DNA from: DASYGT01 sp035999365
GTDB taxonomy: Bacteria > Actinomycetota > Actinomycetes > Mycobacteriales > Jatrophihabitantaceae
NCBI GenBank assembly: GCA_035999365.1
Contig: DASYGT010000030.1
Location: 1-64,000 of the forward strand
Direction: 5' to 3'
DNA length: 64,000 nt
Made by a program: the position numbers and the translations under genes. The notes below the pieces were generated by a model. That model ran no database searches and was not told the DNA's origin. It worked only from the letters and a program-made list of their open reading frames with translations. Shown here piece after piece: positions 15,275 through 22,976 of the stretch. Position 1 is the stretch's first letter; each line of letters begins with the position of its first letter.

Positions 15275-15892
15275 ATGACGTTCCGGTTCGTCCTCGCCTC
15301 GGCCTCGCCTGCGCGCCTGTCGTCTCTGACGGCCGCCGGCGTCGCGCCAGAGGTCGTCGTCAGCAGCGTCGATGAGCAGGCGTTGACGGAAGCGCTCGTG
15401 GGTGCGAGCACTGCAGAGGTCGCAGCCCGGTTGGCGGCAGCCAAGGCCGGGGACGTCGCGGCGCAGATGGACGGCCTCGCCCTCGTGCTCGGCTGCGATT
15501 CGCTGCTCGACCTCGACGGCCGTGCTCTGGGTAAGCCTGACAGCGTCGAGGCTGCCGTGGAACGGTGGCGGCAGATGCGCGGCCGCACCGGCACGTTGCA
15601 CACCGGTCACTGCCTGATCGACGTGGTGACAGGCCGTTCGATCACCGAGGTCGCCGCCACGGCTGTTCGGTTCGCCGAGGTCACCGACGCCGAGATCGAG
15701 GCCTACTGCAATACCGGCGAACCGACTCGGGTGGCGGGCGCGTTCACCGTCGACGGACTCGGCGGCTGGTTCGTCGAGGCGATCGACGGCGACCACCACA
15801 ACGTCGTCGGCGTGTCCCTGCCGCTCGTGCGGGCGATGCTGCGCGAGCTCGGGTACAGCCTCGCCGATGTCGGTTACCCGCAGGGCGGCTGA
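15275..15892 (+). CDS. maf: Maf-family nucleoside triphosphate pyrophosphatase
   Basis: 205 aa. N-terminal FVLASASPARLSSLTAAG is the Maf P-loop-like signature; the catalytic Asp is in VLGCDSLLDLDGRALGKP, and the C-terminal DGLGGWFVEAIDGDHHNVVGVSLP motif is complete. Maf enzymes hydrolyse non-canonical or canonical NTPs (dTTP/UTP or m7GTP) to the monophosphate. In mycobacteria a maf gene follows accD5-accE5; here a dehydrogenase gene precedes it instead, 13 nt away, suggesting cotranscription. Confidence 0.9.
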   Translation: MTFRFVLASASPARLSSLTAAGVAPEVVVSSVDEQALTEALVGASTAEVAARLAAAKAGDVAAQMDGLALVLGCDSLLDLDGRALGKPDSVEAAVERWRQMRGRTGTLHTGHCLIDVVTGRSITEVAATAVRFAEVTDAEIEAYCNTGEPTRVAGAFTVDGLGGWFVEAIDGDHHNVVGVSLPLVRAMLRELGYSLADVGYPQGG

Positions 15893-15908
15893 CGGGCCGG
15901 CGACTCGC

Positions 15909-17423
15909 TCACAGCTCGACGGTGCAGGTCTGGGTGACCTCATCGCGGCCGCGCAGCTGAATCTCGTCGGCCGGATGCCAGTTGCTGCGCTCCTCATCGG
16001 ATGCGGCCGCGACCGTCTCGGCCGTCGCAAGGATCCGGCTCTGGCACTTCTTCGCGAGATCGGTCAACCGGGCCGCGACATTCACCGCGTCACCGATCAC
16101 GGTGTATTCCAGTCGGCTGGCGGCGCCGATCTGACCGGCCACCACCTGACCCGCCGCGACGCCGATGCCGATGTCGAGCTCGCCCGCGGCACGCACCTCG
16201 TCGCGGATACGCCGTGCGGTCGACAGTCCCGCGGTGGCCCGGTCGTCCAGCTCGACCGGGGCGCCGAAGACGCAGAGTGCGGCGTCGCCCTCGAACTTGT
16301 TGACCAGGCCGCCCGCGCTTTCGACGGCATCGACGACGATCGAGAAGAACCGGTTGAGGCGGGCCACGAAGTCGGCGGGGTCGGTGGTGCGAGTGAGTTC
16401 CGTCGATCGGGCGATGTCGACGAACAGCGCGACGACCTCGCGGGTCTCACCGGCAAGCGTGACGCCTTGACGCAGTGCCTCCGCGGCGACAGCGGGCCCG
16501 ACGTGCCGGCCGAACAGGTCATTGATTCGGTCACGCTCGCGCAGCCCGGCGAGCATCTCGTTCACCCCGTTCTGCAACATCCCGATCTCGCCCGGGTCGT
16601 CGATCGGCACTGCCGTGTCCAGCTCCCCCTCGCCGACGCGGTGCAGCACGTCGAGCAAGTTGCGCAGCGGAACCCCGATCGCACGCGCAGCGAGCGCATT
16701 CGAGAGCAAACCGACGGCGACGGCGGCGACCGCGAGCAGAATGCCGGCGCCACGGACGTGACTTCGGCTCGGCGGGGCGGTGAGCACGAGGATGATGCCG
16801 AGCAGCGGAATCCCCGTCGTGAGCAGCCAGTTCAGCAGCAGGCGCGACCGCACCGAGAGCACCATCGACTGACGCGGCGGGTTCACGGTCAGGGCGATCT
16901 GCGCGACCGGCCGAGTCAGCCGGGCGACGATGAGGTAGGTGACGCCGGCTGTGCTGAGCCCGGCCAGCACCAGTGCACCCGCGAAGTCGCCCGCCTCGCC
17001 GGCGCGGGCACCGAGGCCGCCGATCAGTGAACTGATCACGATCGCCCCGAGGATCCACAAGGTGCCGCACAGCACGGCCAGCTCGATCGGCGTGCGCAAG
17101 GCGCGGCGCGCTTCCTCATGGCCGGGCACCCGGCCGCGAACGAGCCACCGCAGCGTCCGTTTGTGCAGCGTCACGCCGATCACGGTGCCGAGCGCTATCG
17201 CCGCCGCGGCGTAGGTGGTCGAGATCGTCACGACGACCATCTGCTGGCCGTGCGGTGTGTTCGCATTCAGTCCGATGAGCAGTGCTGCGACAACGGCGAT
17301 CCCGAACAGGTTGGCGCCGATCACCGCGGCTGCGACACCGATGACCGTACGCACGGCAAACGGCATCCCCGCGCACCATTGCGCAGGCGTCACGCCCCTA
17401 GACACGGCGAACGAATCGCTCAC
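15909..17423 (-). CDS. Membrane adenylate/guanylate cyclase with HAMP domain
   Basis: 504 aa, GTG start. About six membrane helices (residues 25-270) are followed by a HAMP segment (AARAIGVPLRNLLDVLHRVGEGELD, about 270-320) and a class III cyclase domain. The latter has metal Asp in VALFVDIARSTELT, substrate Lys and Asp in NKFEGDAALCVFGAP, and the IGDAVNVAARL strand with Asn/Arg. This is the layout of the Rv1318c-Rv1320c/Rv3645 family of mycobacteria, which make cAMP. Which signal it senses is unknown. It begins 3 nt after accE2, so it probably belongs to the accD2-accE2 operon, placing cAMP synthesis under the same control. Confidence 0.9.
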   Translation of the reverse strand: MSDSFAVSRGVTPAQWCAGMPFAVRTVIGVAAAVIGANLFGIAVVAALLIGLNANTPHGQQMVVVTISTTYAAAAIALGTVIGVTLHKRTLRWLVRGRVPGHEEARRALRTPIELAVLCGTLWILGAIVISSLIGGLGARAGEAGDFAGALVLAGLSTAGVTYLIVARLTRPVAQIALTVNPPRQSMVLSVRSRLLLNWLLTTGIPLLGIILVLTAPPSRSHVRGAGILLAVAAVAVGLLSNALAARAIGVPLRNLLDVLHRVGEGELDTAVPIDDPGEIGMLQNGVNEMLAGLRERDRINDLFGRHVGPAVAAEALRQGVTLAGETREVVALFVDIARSTELTRTTDPADFVARLNRFFSIVVDAVESAGGLVNKFEGDAALCVFGAPVELDDRATAGLSTARRIRDEVRAAGELDIGIGVAAGQVVAGQIGAASRLEYTVIGDAVNVAARLTDLAKKCQSRILATAETVAAASDEERSNWHPADEIQLRGRDEVTQTCTVEL

Positions 17424-17426
17424 CGG

Positions 17427-17621
17427 TCAAGCGTCCCACGGCCTCCGGGCGTGCTCACATTCGTAGCGCCGCTGCAGTGCCGTGATTCGGCCACGACGCC
17501 AGTGCTCGTAGCGGCTCACCTCGGGCATCCGCCGCTGAGACAGCGTCGCGATGACCGCGGCCACCTCCTCGGCGTTCGGATTGCCGCGCACAAGGATCTC
17601 GTCCGCCCGGATCTCGCTCAC
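17427..17621 (-). CDS. accE: Acyl-CoA carboxylase epsilon subunit (second copy)
   Basis: 64 aa. It has the epsilon-family core ILVRGNPNAEEVAAVIATL at the very N-terminus and a basic, Trp-containing tail (EHWRRGRITAL). It lacks the long Ala-rich linker of the copy at 10863. The ATG overlaps the stop of the second accD gene by 4 nt (ATGA), so it likely activates that enzyme specifically. Confidence 0.82.
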   Translation of the reverse strand: MSEIRADEILVRGNPNAEEVAAVIATLSQRRMPEVSRYEHWRRGRITALQRRYECEHARRPWDA

Positions 17622-19138
17622 GTCGGAGGCACTCCATGGTGCTTGTCGGGCCGCTGGCGCGACTTGCCGACAAGGACGGCGTAACGGCGTACCAATTCCT
17701 CGCGCAGTTCGTGGGGTTCGATGATCGCGTCGAGGACGAGATCGGAGGCCAGGCGCAGGAGGTCGACATCACGTTCGTACTCAGCGCGCTTGTCGTCGAT
17801 GAATGCCACCCGCTCGTCCGGGTCGGCGATCTGTTCGATCTTGTTCGCGTACACCGCGTTCACCGCGGCTTGCGGGCCCATCACAGCGATCTTCGCCGTG
17901 GGCAGCGCGATGCACGCGTCGGGCATGAACCCCGGTCCGGCCATCGCGTACAGCCCGGCGCCGTAGGCCTTGCGCACGATGATCGACAGCTGCGGCACGG
18001 TCGCCTCGGCCACCGCGGTGATCATCTTCGCACCGTGCCGGATGATGCCCTGCCGCTCGACCTCGCTGCCGATCATGAATCCGGGCACGTCGGCGAGGTA
18101 GAGCAGCGGCACGTTGAACGCGTCGCACAGCCAGATGAAGCGCGCCGCCTTGTCCGCGGAGTCGACGAAGAGAACCCCACCGCGGACAGCCGAGTTGTTC
18201 GCGACCACACCGACCGGCCGGCCGTCGATGCGAGCGAACCCGGTGACCAGTTCGGCCGCGAACAGCGGCTTGACCTCGAAGAACGAATCGGCGTCGACGA
18301 GGCCGTCGATGATGCGGTGGATGTCGAACGGCACGGATTCATCGGCAGGCACGTCGTCGCCGGTGAGGCTGACAACCGGAACGTCGGCTGCCGCGTCGGG
18401 GGGCTGCTCGCGCCAACAGGTCGGCAGGTAGGAGAAGAAGAGTTTCGCCTGCTCGATCGCGTCCTCGTCGTCGAGGGCGAGGTTGTCGCCGCATCCGGAC
18501 ACCGTGGCGTGCATGCGCGCGCCGCCCATCTCTTCGAGCGACACCTTCTCGCCGACGACCATCTCGGCCATCCGGGGCGAGCCGAGGTACATCGAGGCGT
18601 TGCCTTCCACCATGATCACCACGTCGCAGAACGACGGGATGTAGGCACCTCCGGCCGCGGACGGGCCGAACAGGCAACAGATCTGCGGGACTTTGCCCGA
18701 CAGTGCGACCTGGTTGTGGAAGATCCGTCCGGCTCCACGCCGTCCGGGGAACAGGGCGACCTGGTCGGTGATGCGGGCACCCGCGGAATCGATGAGCCAG
18801 AAGATCGGCAGTTCCTCGGCGAGCGCCCGTTCGGTGACCCGGATGATCTTCTCGACGGTGCGGGCTCCCCACGACCCCGCCTTGACGGTCGGGTCGTTGG
18901 CCACGACGAGTGCGGGACGGCCGTCTACGAACCCCTGACCGGTGACCACACCGTCGGCGGCCAGCCCCGCGGCCAGTGCGTTGGCCAGCTGACCGTCCTC
19001 GACGAAGGACCCCTCGTCGAACAGCAGCGCAATGCGATCGCGCACGTACAACTTGTGCTGAGAGGCGAGCTTGGCGGCCGCACGCTCGGGCGCCTCCATG
19101 GTGGCCTCGCGCGCTGCGGCGATCTCTTTGCCCGTCAC
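17618..19138 (-). CDS. accD: Acyl-CoA carboxylase carboxyltransferase beta subunit (second paralog)
   Basis: 506 aa, GTG start with AGGG upstream. Both crotonase-like halves are present, with GPSAAGGAYIPSFCD and RKAYGAGLYAMAGPGF. The latter differs from the FGGAYDVM of the paralog at 9262, so the substrate is probably different. GARMHATVSGCGDNLA also differs from AccD5-type enzymes. The divergent MerR gene and an adjacent acyl-CoA dehydrogenase suggest a catabolic carboxylase (branched-chain or other short acyl-CoA), comparable to the mycobacterial fadE12-accA2-accD2 set. No alpha subunit lies in this operon, so it must borrow AccA from elsewhere, perhaps 22977. Confidence 0.9.
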   Translation of the reverse strand: MTGKEIAAAREATMEAPERAAAKLASQHKLYVRDRIALLFDEGSFVEDGQLANALAAGLAADGVVTGQGFVDGRPALVVANDPTVKAGSWGARTVEKIIRVTERALAEELPIFWLIDSAGARITDQVALFPGRRGAGRIFHNQVALSGKVPQICCLFGPSAAGGAYIPSFCDVVIMVEGNASMYLGSPRMAEMVVGEKVSLEEMGGARMHATVSGCGDNLALDDEDAIEQAKLFFSYLPTCWREQPPDAAADVPVVSLTGDDVPADESVPFDIHRIIDGLVDADSFFEVKPLFAAELVTGFARIDGRPVGVVANNSAVRGGVLFVDSADKAARFIWLCDAFNVPLLYLADVPGFMIGSEVERQGIIRHGAKMITAVAEATVPQLSIIVRKAYGAGLYAMAGPGFMPDACIALPTAKIAVMGPQAAVNAVYANKIEQIADPDERVAFIDDKRAEYERDVDLLRLASDLVLDAIIEPHELREELVRRYAVLVGKSRQRPDKHHGVPPT

Positions 19139-19184
19139 GTGATCACCCTGTCACGGACGGCGCCGCGGGGCAGCGGGAGCCGGT

Positions 19185-20333
19185 TCACGAGACGGGAAGG
19201 CCGAGTCCGCGGGCGATCACCATGCGCTGCACCTCGGACGTCCCCTCACCGATTTCCAGGATCTTGGCGTCCCGATAGAAGCGGGCGACGGGGAATTCCT
19301 CCATGAAGCCGTTGCCCCCGAAGACCTGCGTCGCGGTCCGGGCGGCTGTCATCGCCACGTCGCTGGAGAAGAGTTTGGCCATCGACGCTGCCTGCTTGAT
19401 CTCGGCATCCGGGCGCCCGGCGTCCTTCAGGGCCGCTGCCCGGTACGTGAGCAGGCGCGCGGCTTCGACCTGGGTCGCGAGATCGGAGAGCGAGAACGCG
19501 ACGCTCTGGCGCGAGCCGATCGGCGCGCCGAAGGTGTGCCGCTCGAGGGCGTACTTACGGGAGACATCGAGGCAGCCCTGGGCGAGACCGACAGCGAGCG
19601 CCGAGATCGCGATCCGCCCGTCGTCGAGGACGTGGAGGAACTGCCGGAACCCGTTGCCGCGAACGCCCAGCAGGTTCGCTTCCGGCACGCGGCAGTCGTC
19701 GAAGCTCAGCCCGTGCGTGTCGGAGATGTGCCAGCCGAGCTTGTCGTAGGCCGGTTCGACGGTGAGGCCGGGCGTGCCTGCGGGGATCATGATGGTGGAG
19801 ATTTCGTCAGCGCCGGTACGGGCCGTAACGGTGATGACGGACGTGATGTCGGTGCCCGAGTTCGTGATGAACGCCTTGGCGCCGTTGATCACCCACATTC
19901 CGTCGTCAAGCGTGGCCCGCGTGCGAGTGGCGCCGGCGTCCGAGCCGGCCTCGGGTTCGGTGAGGCCGAAGGCCGCGAGCGCGTGCCCGGACACGAGGTC
20001 GGGGAGCCAGGTGTTCTTCTGCTCGTCGGTGCCGAAGGTCAGGATCGGGTTGATTCCGAGACCGGTGGCCGCTTCGAGCGTCGCGCCGATGGACTGATCG
20101 ATGCGGCCGATCTCCTCGATCGCGACACAGAGGGAGGTGAAGTCTGCGGCGCTGCCGCCGTACTCCTCCGGCGCGGTGAGGCCGAACAGGCCGAGTTCAC
20201 CCATCTGTAGGACGACCTTGGTCGGCAGATGGTGGTCGCGATCCCATTGGGCGACGTGGGGGGCTATCTCGGCTTCGGCGAATTCGCGGACGACGCCGCG
20301 AAATGCCTCGTGCTCTGGCGACAACTCGTACAT
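19185..20333 (-). CDS. Acyl-CoA dehydrogenase (short/medium-chain-type active site)
   Basis: 382 aa with all ACAD blocks: FGLTEPEAGSDAGATR, GAKAFITNSGTD, FGGNGFMEEFPVARFYRDAK and LEIGEGTSEVQRMVIARG. The Glu in GEGT is the catalytic base of short/medium-chain enzymes; classical isovaleryl-CoA dehydrogenases have GAGT here, so it is probably not one. It is the first gene of the operon with accD2-accE2-cyclase and faces the MerR regulator across a 104-bp gap with a perfect palindrome. It likely catalyses the first oxidation of an acyl-CoA whose enoyl product is carboxylated next. Confidence 0.9.
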   Translation of the reverse strand: MYELSPEHEAFRGVVREFAEAEIAPHVAQWDRDHHLPTKVVLQMGELGLFGLTAPEEYGGSAADFTSLCVAIEEIGRIDQSIGATLEAATGLGINPILTFGTDEQKNTWLPDLVSGHALAAFGLTEPEAGSDAGATRTRATLDDGMWVINGAKAFITNSGTDITSVITVTARTGADEISTIMIPAGTPGLTVEPAYDKLGWHISDTHGLSFDDCRVPEANLLGVRGNGFRQFLHVLDDGRIAISALAVGLAQGCLDVSRKYALERHTFGAPIGSRQSVAFSLSDLATQVEAARLLTYRAAALKDAGRPDAEIKQAASMAKLFSSDVAMTAARTATQVFGGNGFMEEFPVARFYRDAKILEIGEGTSEVQRMVIARGLGLPVS

Positions 20334-20400
20334 CTCGATCCGCTCCTCGCTGAACTGTCGAACGTCGAACGGCCCGGTTGCCTCACGGGTCGCCCGAGTC

Positions 20401-20424
20401 GTTGACGCTTACGTAAGCGTCAAC
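20401..20424. promoter_or_regulatory. Perfect 24-bp palindromic operator for the MerR regulator
   Basis: The half-site GTTGACGCTTAC is followed at once by its exact complement, with no spacer. It sits in the divergent gap between the acyl-CoA dehydrogenase and the merR gene. Each half contains TTGACG, a good -35 hexamer, one on each strand. On the plus strand the palindrome fills the -35/spacer region of the merR promoter, the position at which MerR-family proteins distort DNA. The TTACGTAA core resembles the LiuR-type operators of leucine/fatty-acid degradation regulons as I remember them. Confidence 0.8.
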
Positions 20425-20430
20425 TACGGT
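20402..20430 (+). promoter_or_regulatory. merR promoter (leaderless type) embedded in the palindrome
   Basis: TTGACG (20402-20407) and TACGGT (20425-20430) are 17 nt apart, and the -10 ends 7 nt before the GTG at 20438. The operator palindrome overlaps the -35 and spacer, so the gene should be autoregulated. Confidence 0.6.
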
Positions 20431-20437
20431 ACCCCAC

Positions 20438-20857
20438 GTGAGGGCGACGGCGGAAGCGACCATCGAGGGACCGCGCACCTGGACCGTGCGGGAGCTGGCC
20501 GATGAGCTGGGCGTCAGCTTGCGGACGCTGCGCTTCTACGAGTCCGAGGGTCTGATCAGCCCGCGACGATCCGGGACGAACCGGGTCTACAGCCAGCGCG
20601 ATCGAGCCCGGCTGCGGCTCATCCTGAGGGGCAAGCGTTTCGGCATGAGCCTGGCCGAATGCCGCGAAATCGTCGAGATGTACGACGGCGCCGCCTCATC
20701 CGAGCGCCGCCAGTTGGAGACGCTGCTCGCGCGCCTGGGCGAGCTGGCCGCGGACATGCGGGCCAGGCAGGACGATCTGCGCAGGGCGCTCGCCGAGGTC
20801 ACCGACGTCGCACAGCAGTGCCGGGATCGCCTCGCCGAACTGCCAGGCACTTCGTGA
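20438..20857 (+). CDS. MerR-family regulator of acyl-CoA catabolism (LiuR-like)
   Basis: 139 aa, GTG start. N-terminal winged helix (WTVRELADELGVSLRTLRFYESEGLISP, about residues 14-41; NRVYSQRDRARLRLI wing) is followed by a dimerisation coiled coil (about 80-130, ERRQLETLLARLGEL). There is no cysteine cluster for metals and no large effector domain, which fits the small LiuR-type group that senses acyl-CoA intermediates. It is divergent from the dehydrogenase-accD2-accE2 operon, and the palindrome between them is its likely target. Confidence 0.88.
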   Translation: MRATAEATIEGPRTWTVRELADELGVSLRTLRFYESEGLISPRRSGTNRVYSQRDRARLRLILRGKRFGMSLAECREIVEMYDGAASSERRQLETLLARLGELAADMRARQDDLRRALAEVTDVAQQCRDRLAELPGTS

Positions 20858-20879
20858 CGGGAGGACAGTTTTCGCCGAA

Positions 20880-20908
20880 TTGCACACACACTGCGTCCCT
20901 GTTAGTTT
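20880..20908 (+). promoter_or_regulatory. Candidate promoter for the GH16 gene pair
   Basis: TTGCAC (20880-20885) and TAGTTT (20903-20908) with a 17-nt spacer, starting 22 nt after the merR stop. The predicted leader to the ATG at 21033 would be about 118 nt. That leader is GC-rich and I see no known riboswitch in it. Confidence 0.4.
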
Positions 20909-21032
20909 CCGTGAGTCGATCTCGGGGGAGACGAAGGCACCAGGCCGTGCCGATCCGTGTCGGCCCGTGCGGATCAGTACCGGCCATTGGTGTCCGGCGC
21001 CTGATTCGGGTGTGAGCCGATTGGACGCGACT

Positions 21033-21965
21033 ATGGATCTCCCCGCGCGGCACCGCCGCCTGCACCGTCAGCTCGCGAGGATCCCTGCCGTCTGCGCCGC
21101 CGTCGGCGTCCTGTTCGCCCCGTTCGCAACGATCGCTGCGCAGGCACAGCCTGCCGTCCGCAGCGCGACCACGACGCCCACGTGCGGCTCGAGTGTCCTG
21201 GTGAAGGCCAACGGCACGCCATGGAGTTGCACGTTCGACGACGAGTTCGCCGGCTCGACGCTCGACACGACGCAGTGGACGGCGATGGACTCATCGGCGA
21301 CCGGTTACACAACCGGCGTCGACTGCTACGCCCCTCGCCAGGTCACCGTGAGCGGTAACGAACTCGTTCTCACGACGAACCGGCTCATCAAGCCGACGCC
21401 GTGTCTCGGCACGCCGGTGACGTCGCAGTACCTGACCGGCATGGTCACGTCCAAGAACCTGTTCAGCCAGACCTACGGCCGTTTCGAAATGCGCGCCCGC
21501 CTCCCCTCCGGCTCGGGCGTGCACCCCGTGTTCTGGATGCTGCCGTCCTCACCGAGCCAGAGCGGCAGCTACGAGTACGGCGAGATCGATGTCGCCGAGG
21601 CGTACGGCGCCACTCCGAATTACGTGTCTCCCCACCTGCATTACGTGATCACGCCCGGTACGCCATCGGGCGGCAAGACGTGCTACGTCCGCAACACCAA
21701 GTTCGTCGATCACACATATGCCCTGGAGTGGACGCCGACGCAGATGAGCTTCATCTACGACGGCACCCCGTGCTGGACGACCTCATGGGCGCCCGCCTAC
21801 CCCTACGCACCGCAAGGAGCGACGAGCCCCGTGCCCTTCGACCAGCCGTTCTACCTGATCGTGCAACTCGCCGTGGACGGGCCGAATGTGCCCTTCAACC
21901 AGATCAGCCCGTCGACCTATCTCCCGGCGAAGATGTACGTCGACTACATCCGGGCGTGGCAGTGA
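21033..21965 (+). CDS. Secreted glycoside hydrolase family 16 protein (first of tandem pair)
   Basis: 310 aa from the ATG at 21033; the GTG seven codons upstream is an alternative. The signal peptide has a basic start and hydrophobic AVCAAVGVLFAPFATIAA, with cleavage probably after AQAQPA. The catalytic GH16 jelly-roll shows CTFDDEFAGSTLDTTQWT at its beginning, the active-site motif YEYGEIDVAEAYG (nucleophile and acid/base Glu both present) and a final YVDYIRAWQ strand. Expected activity: endo-acting hydrolysis of beta-1,3 or 1,4 glucans or related polysaccharides outside the cell. Several cysteines suggest disulfides. Its stop overlaps the next gene, a paralog. Confidence 0.9.
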   Translation: MDLPARHRRLHRQLARIPAVCAAVGVLFAPFATIAAQAQPAVRSATTTPTCGSSVLVKANGTPWSCTFDDEFAGSTLDTTQWTAMDSSATGYTTGVDCYAPRQVTVSGNELVLTTNRLIKPTPCLGTPVTSQYLTGMVTSKNLFSQTYGRFEMRARLPSGSGVHPVFWMLPSSPSQSGSYEYGEIDVAEAYGATPNYVSPHLHYVITPGTPSGGKTCYVRNTKFVDHTYALEWTPTQMSFIYDGTPCWTTSWAPAYPYAPQGATSPVPFDQPFYLIVQLAVDGPNVPFNQISPSTYLPAKMYVDYIRAWQ

Positions 21966-22888
21966 AGCGCCCGCTGCGCACCGGGGCCCTGGGCCTCGTG
22001 GCGATGCCCGTACTCGTCGCCGCCGCACTCCCCGGCGCCTTGGCGCCGACGCATCTGCCAACGGTGCGCGCTGCAGCCATTCACGCTGCAGCCATTCACG
22101 CGGCAGCCACCACGCCGTCGTGTGGCGGCGTGACCGTCCCGAAGGCGGGCGGGGGGAACTGGGTGTGCACGCGTGACGACGAGTTCAGCGGCACCGCGCT
22201 CGACACGACGGCGTGGGCCCCGTTGAACACTGCAGTCGTCGGCAACCATCCGGGCCAGGAGTGCGACGACCCGAACGCACTCACCGTGGCCGACGGGGTG
22301 CTCATCATCAGCGCGACGAGGAACCCGCGGATCACCAAGTGCGGGCGCTACGCGTCGCGGTACAACAGCGGCGGCGTCACGTCCACATTCGCGCAGACCT
22401 ACGGGCGCTTCTCGATACGGGCGATGTTCCCGGGTGGCAAGGGCTTCCAGCCGGCGTTATGGATGCTGCCGCAGAACCCCAACGGACCGGCCGGCTATTC
22501 CTACGGCGAGATCGACGTCGCCGAGTCGTACAGCTACAACCCGGACGTCGTGAGCACGCACGTGCACTATGTGAACACCCCGAAGAATGTCGCCGGCGTC
22601 GCGTGCGACGTCGCGGGCGCGACCACCGCGTTCCACACGTACACGCTGGAATGGACGCCCCAGACGCTGACGTTCATCTACGACGCCACCACGTGCTGGA
22701 CGACGACATGGACGCCCAACCCGCGGTACACGCCACGCGGCTCGACCGCGCCCACACCTTTCAACCAACCGTTCTACCTGATCATCAATTTGGCCGTGGG
22801 CAACTACAAGACCCCGCGCAACCAGCCCGATCCCCGCACGCCGTTCCCGGCAACGATGTATGTCGACTACGTGCGCGTCTGGTCGTAG
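21962..22888 (+). CDS. Secreted glycoside hydrolase family 16 protein (second of tandem pair)
   Basis: 308 aa, GTG start overlapping the stop of its paralog (GTGA). Signal peptide: KRPLRTGALGLVAMPVLVAAALPGAL, followed by an Ala/His-rich segment made by a short tandem repeat. The catalytic motif YSYGEIDVAESYS is intact, as are CTRDDEFSGTALDTTAW and YVDYVRVWS. It is similar throughout to the upstream gene, pointing to local duplication. Differences around the cleft (KGFQPALWMLPQNPNG against SGVHPVFWMLPSSPS) suggest related but not identical glucan preference. Confidence 0.9.
   Translation: MKRPLRTGALGLVAMPVLVAAALPGALAPTHLPTVRAAAIHAAAIHAAATTPSCGGVTVPKAGGGNWVCTRDDEFSGTALDTTAWAPLNTAVVGNHPGQECDDPNALTVADGVLIISATRNPRITKCGRYASRYNSGGVTSTFAQTYGRFSIRAMFPGGKGFQPALWMLPQNPNGPAGYSYGEIDVAESYSYNPDVVSTHVHYVNTPKNVAGVACDVAGATTAFHTYTLEWTPQTLTFIYDATTCWTTTWTPNPRYTPRGSTAPTPFNQPFYLIINLAVGNYKTPRNQPDPRTPFPATMYVDYVRVWS
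22070..22099 (+). repeat. Two 15-bp tandem repeats in the second GH16 gene
   Basis: GCTGCAGCCATTCAC occurs twice in direct succession, and a degenerate third start follows. It encodes AAIHAAAIHAAA just behind the signal peptide. In-frame expansion or contraction would change the linker length without breaking the enzyme. Confidence 0.8.
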
Positions 22889-22976
22889 CTGCCGCGGCCC
22901 GGGCCGATGGGACCCCTTGTAGTCTGCAAGTCGGTGTGAGCGCGCCCGACTGGGGGCTTTGAGCGGAGGCACAGCG

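Noticed and set aside
20909..21032. Possible riboswitch (c-di-AMP or cobalamin type) in the GH16 leader
   Set aside because: The leader is long and GC-rich, but I could not find the conserved core sequences of these riboswitches or a convincing long-range pairing.
22070..22108. Short repeats as a CRISPR or mobile-element remnant
   Set aside because: They are two direct 15-bp copies in frame within a coding region, without spacers, terminal inverted repeats or a transposase gene.
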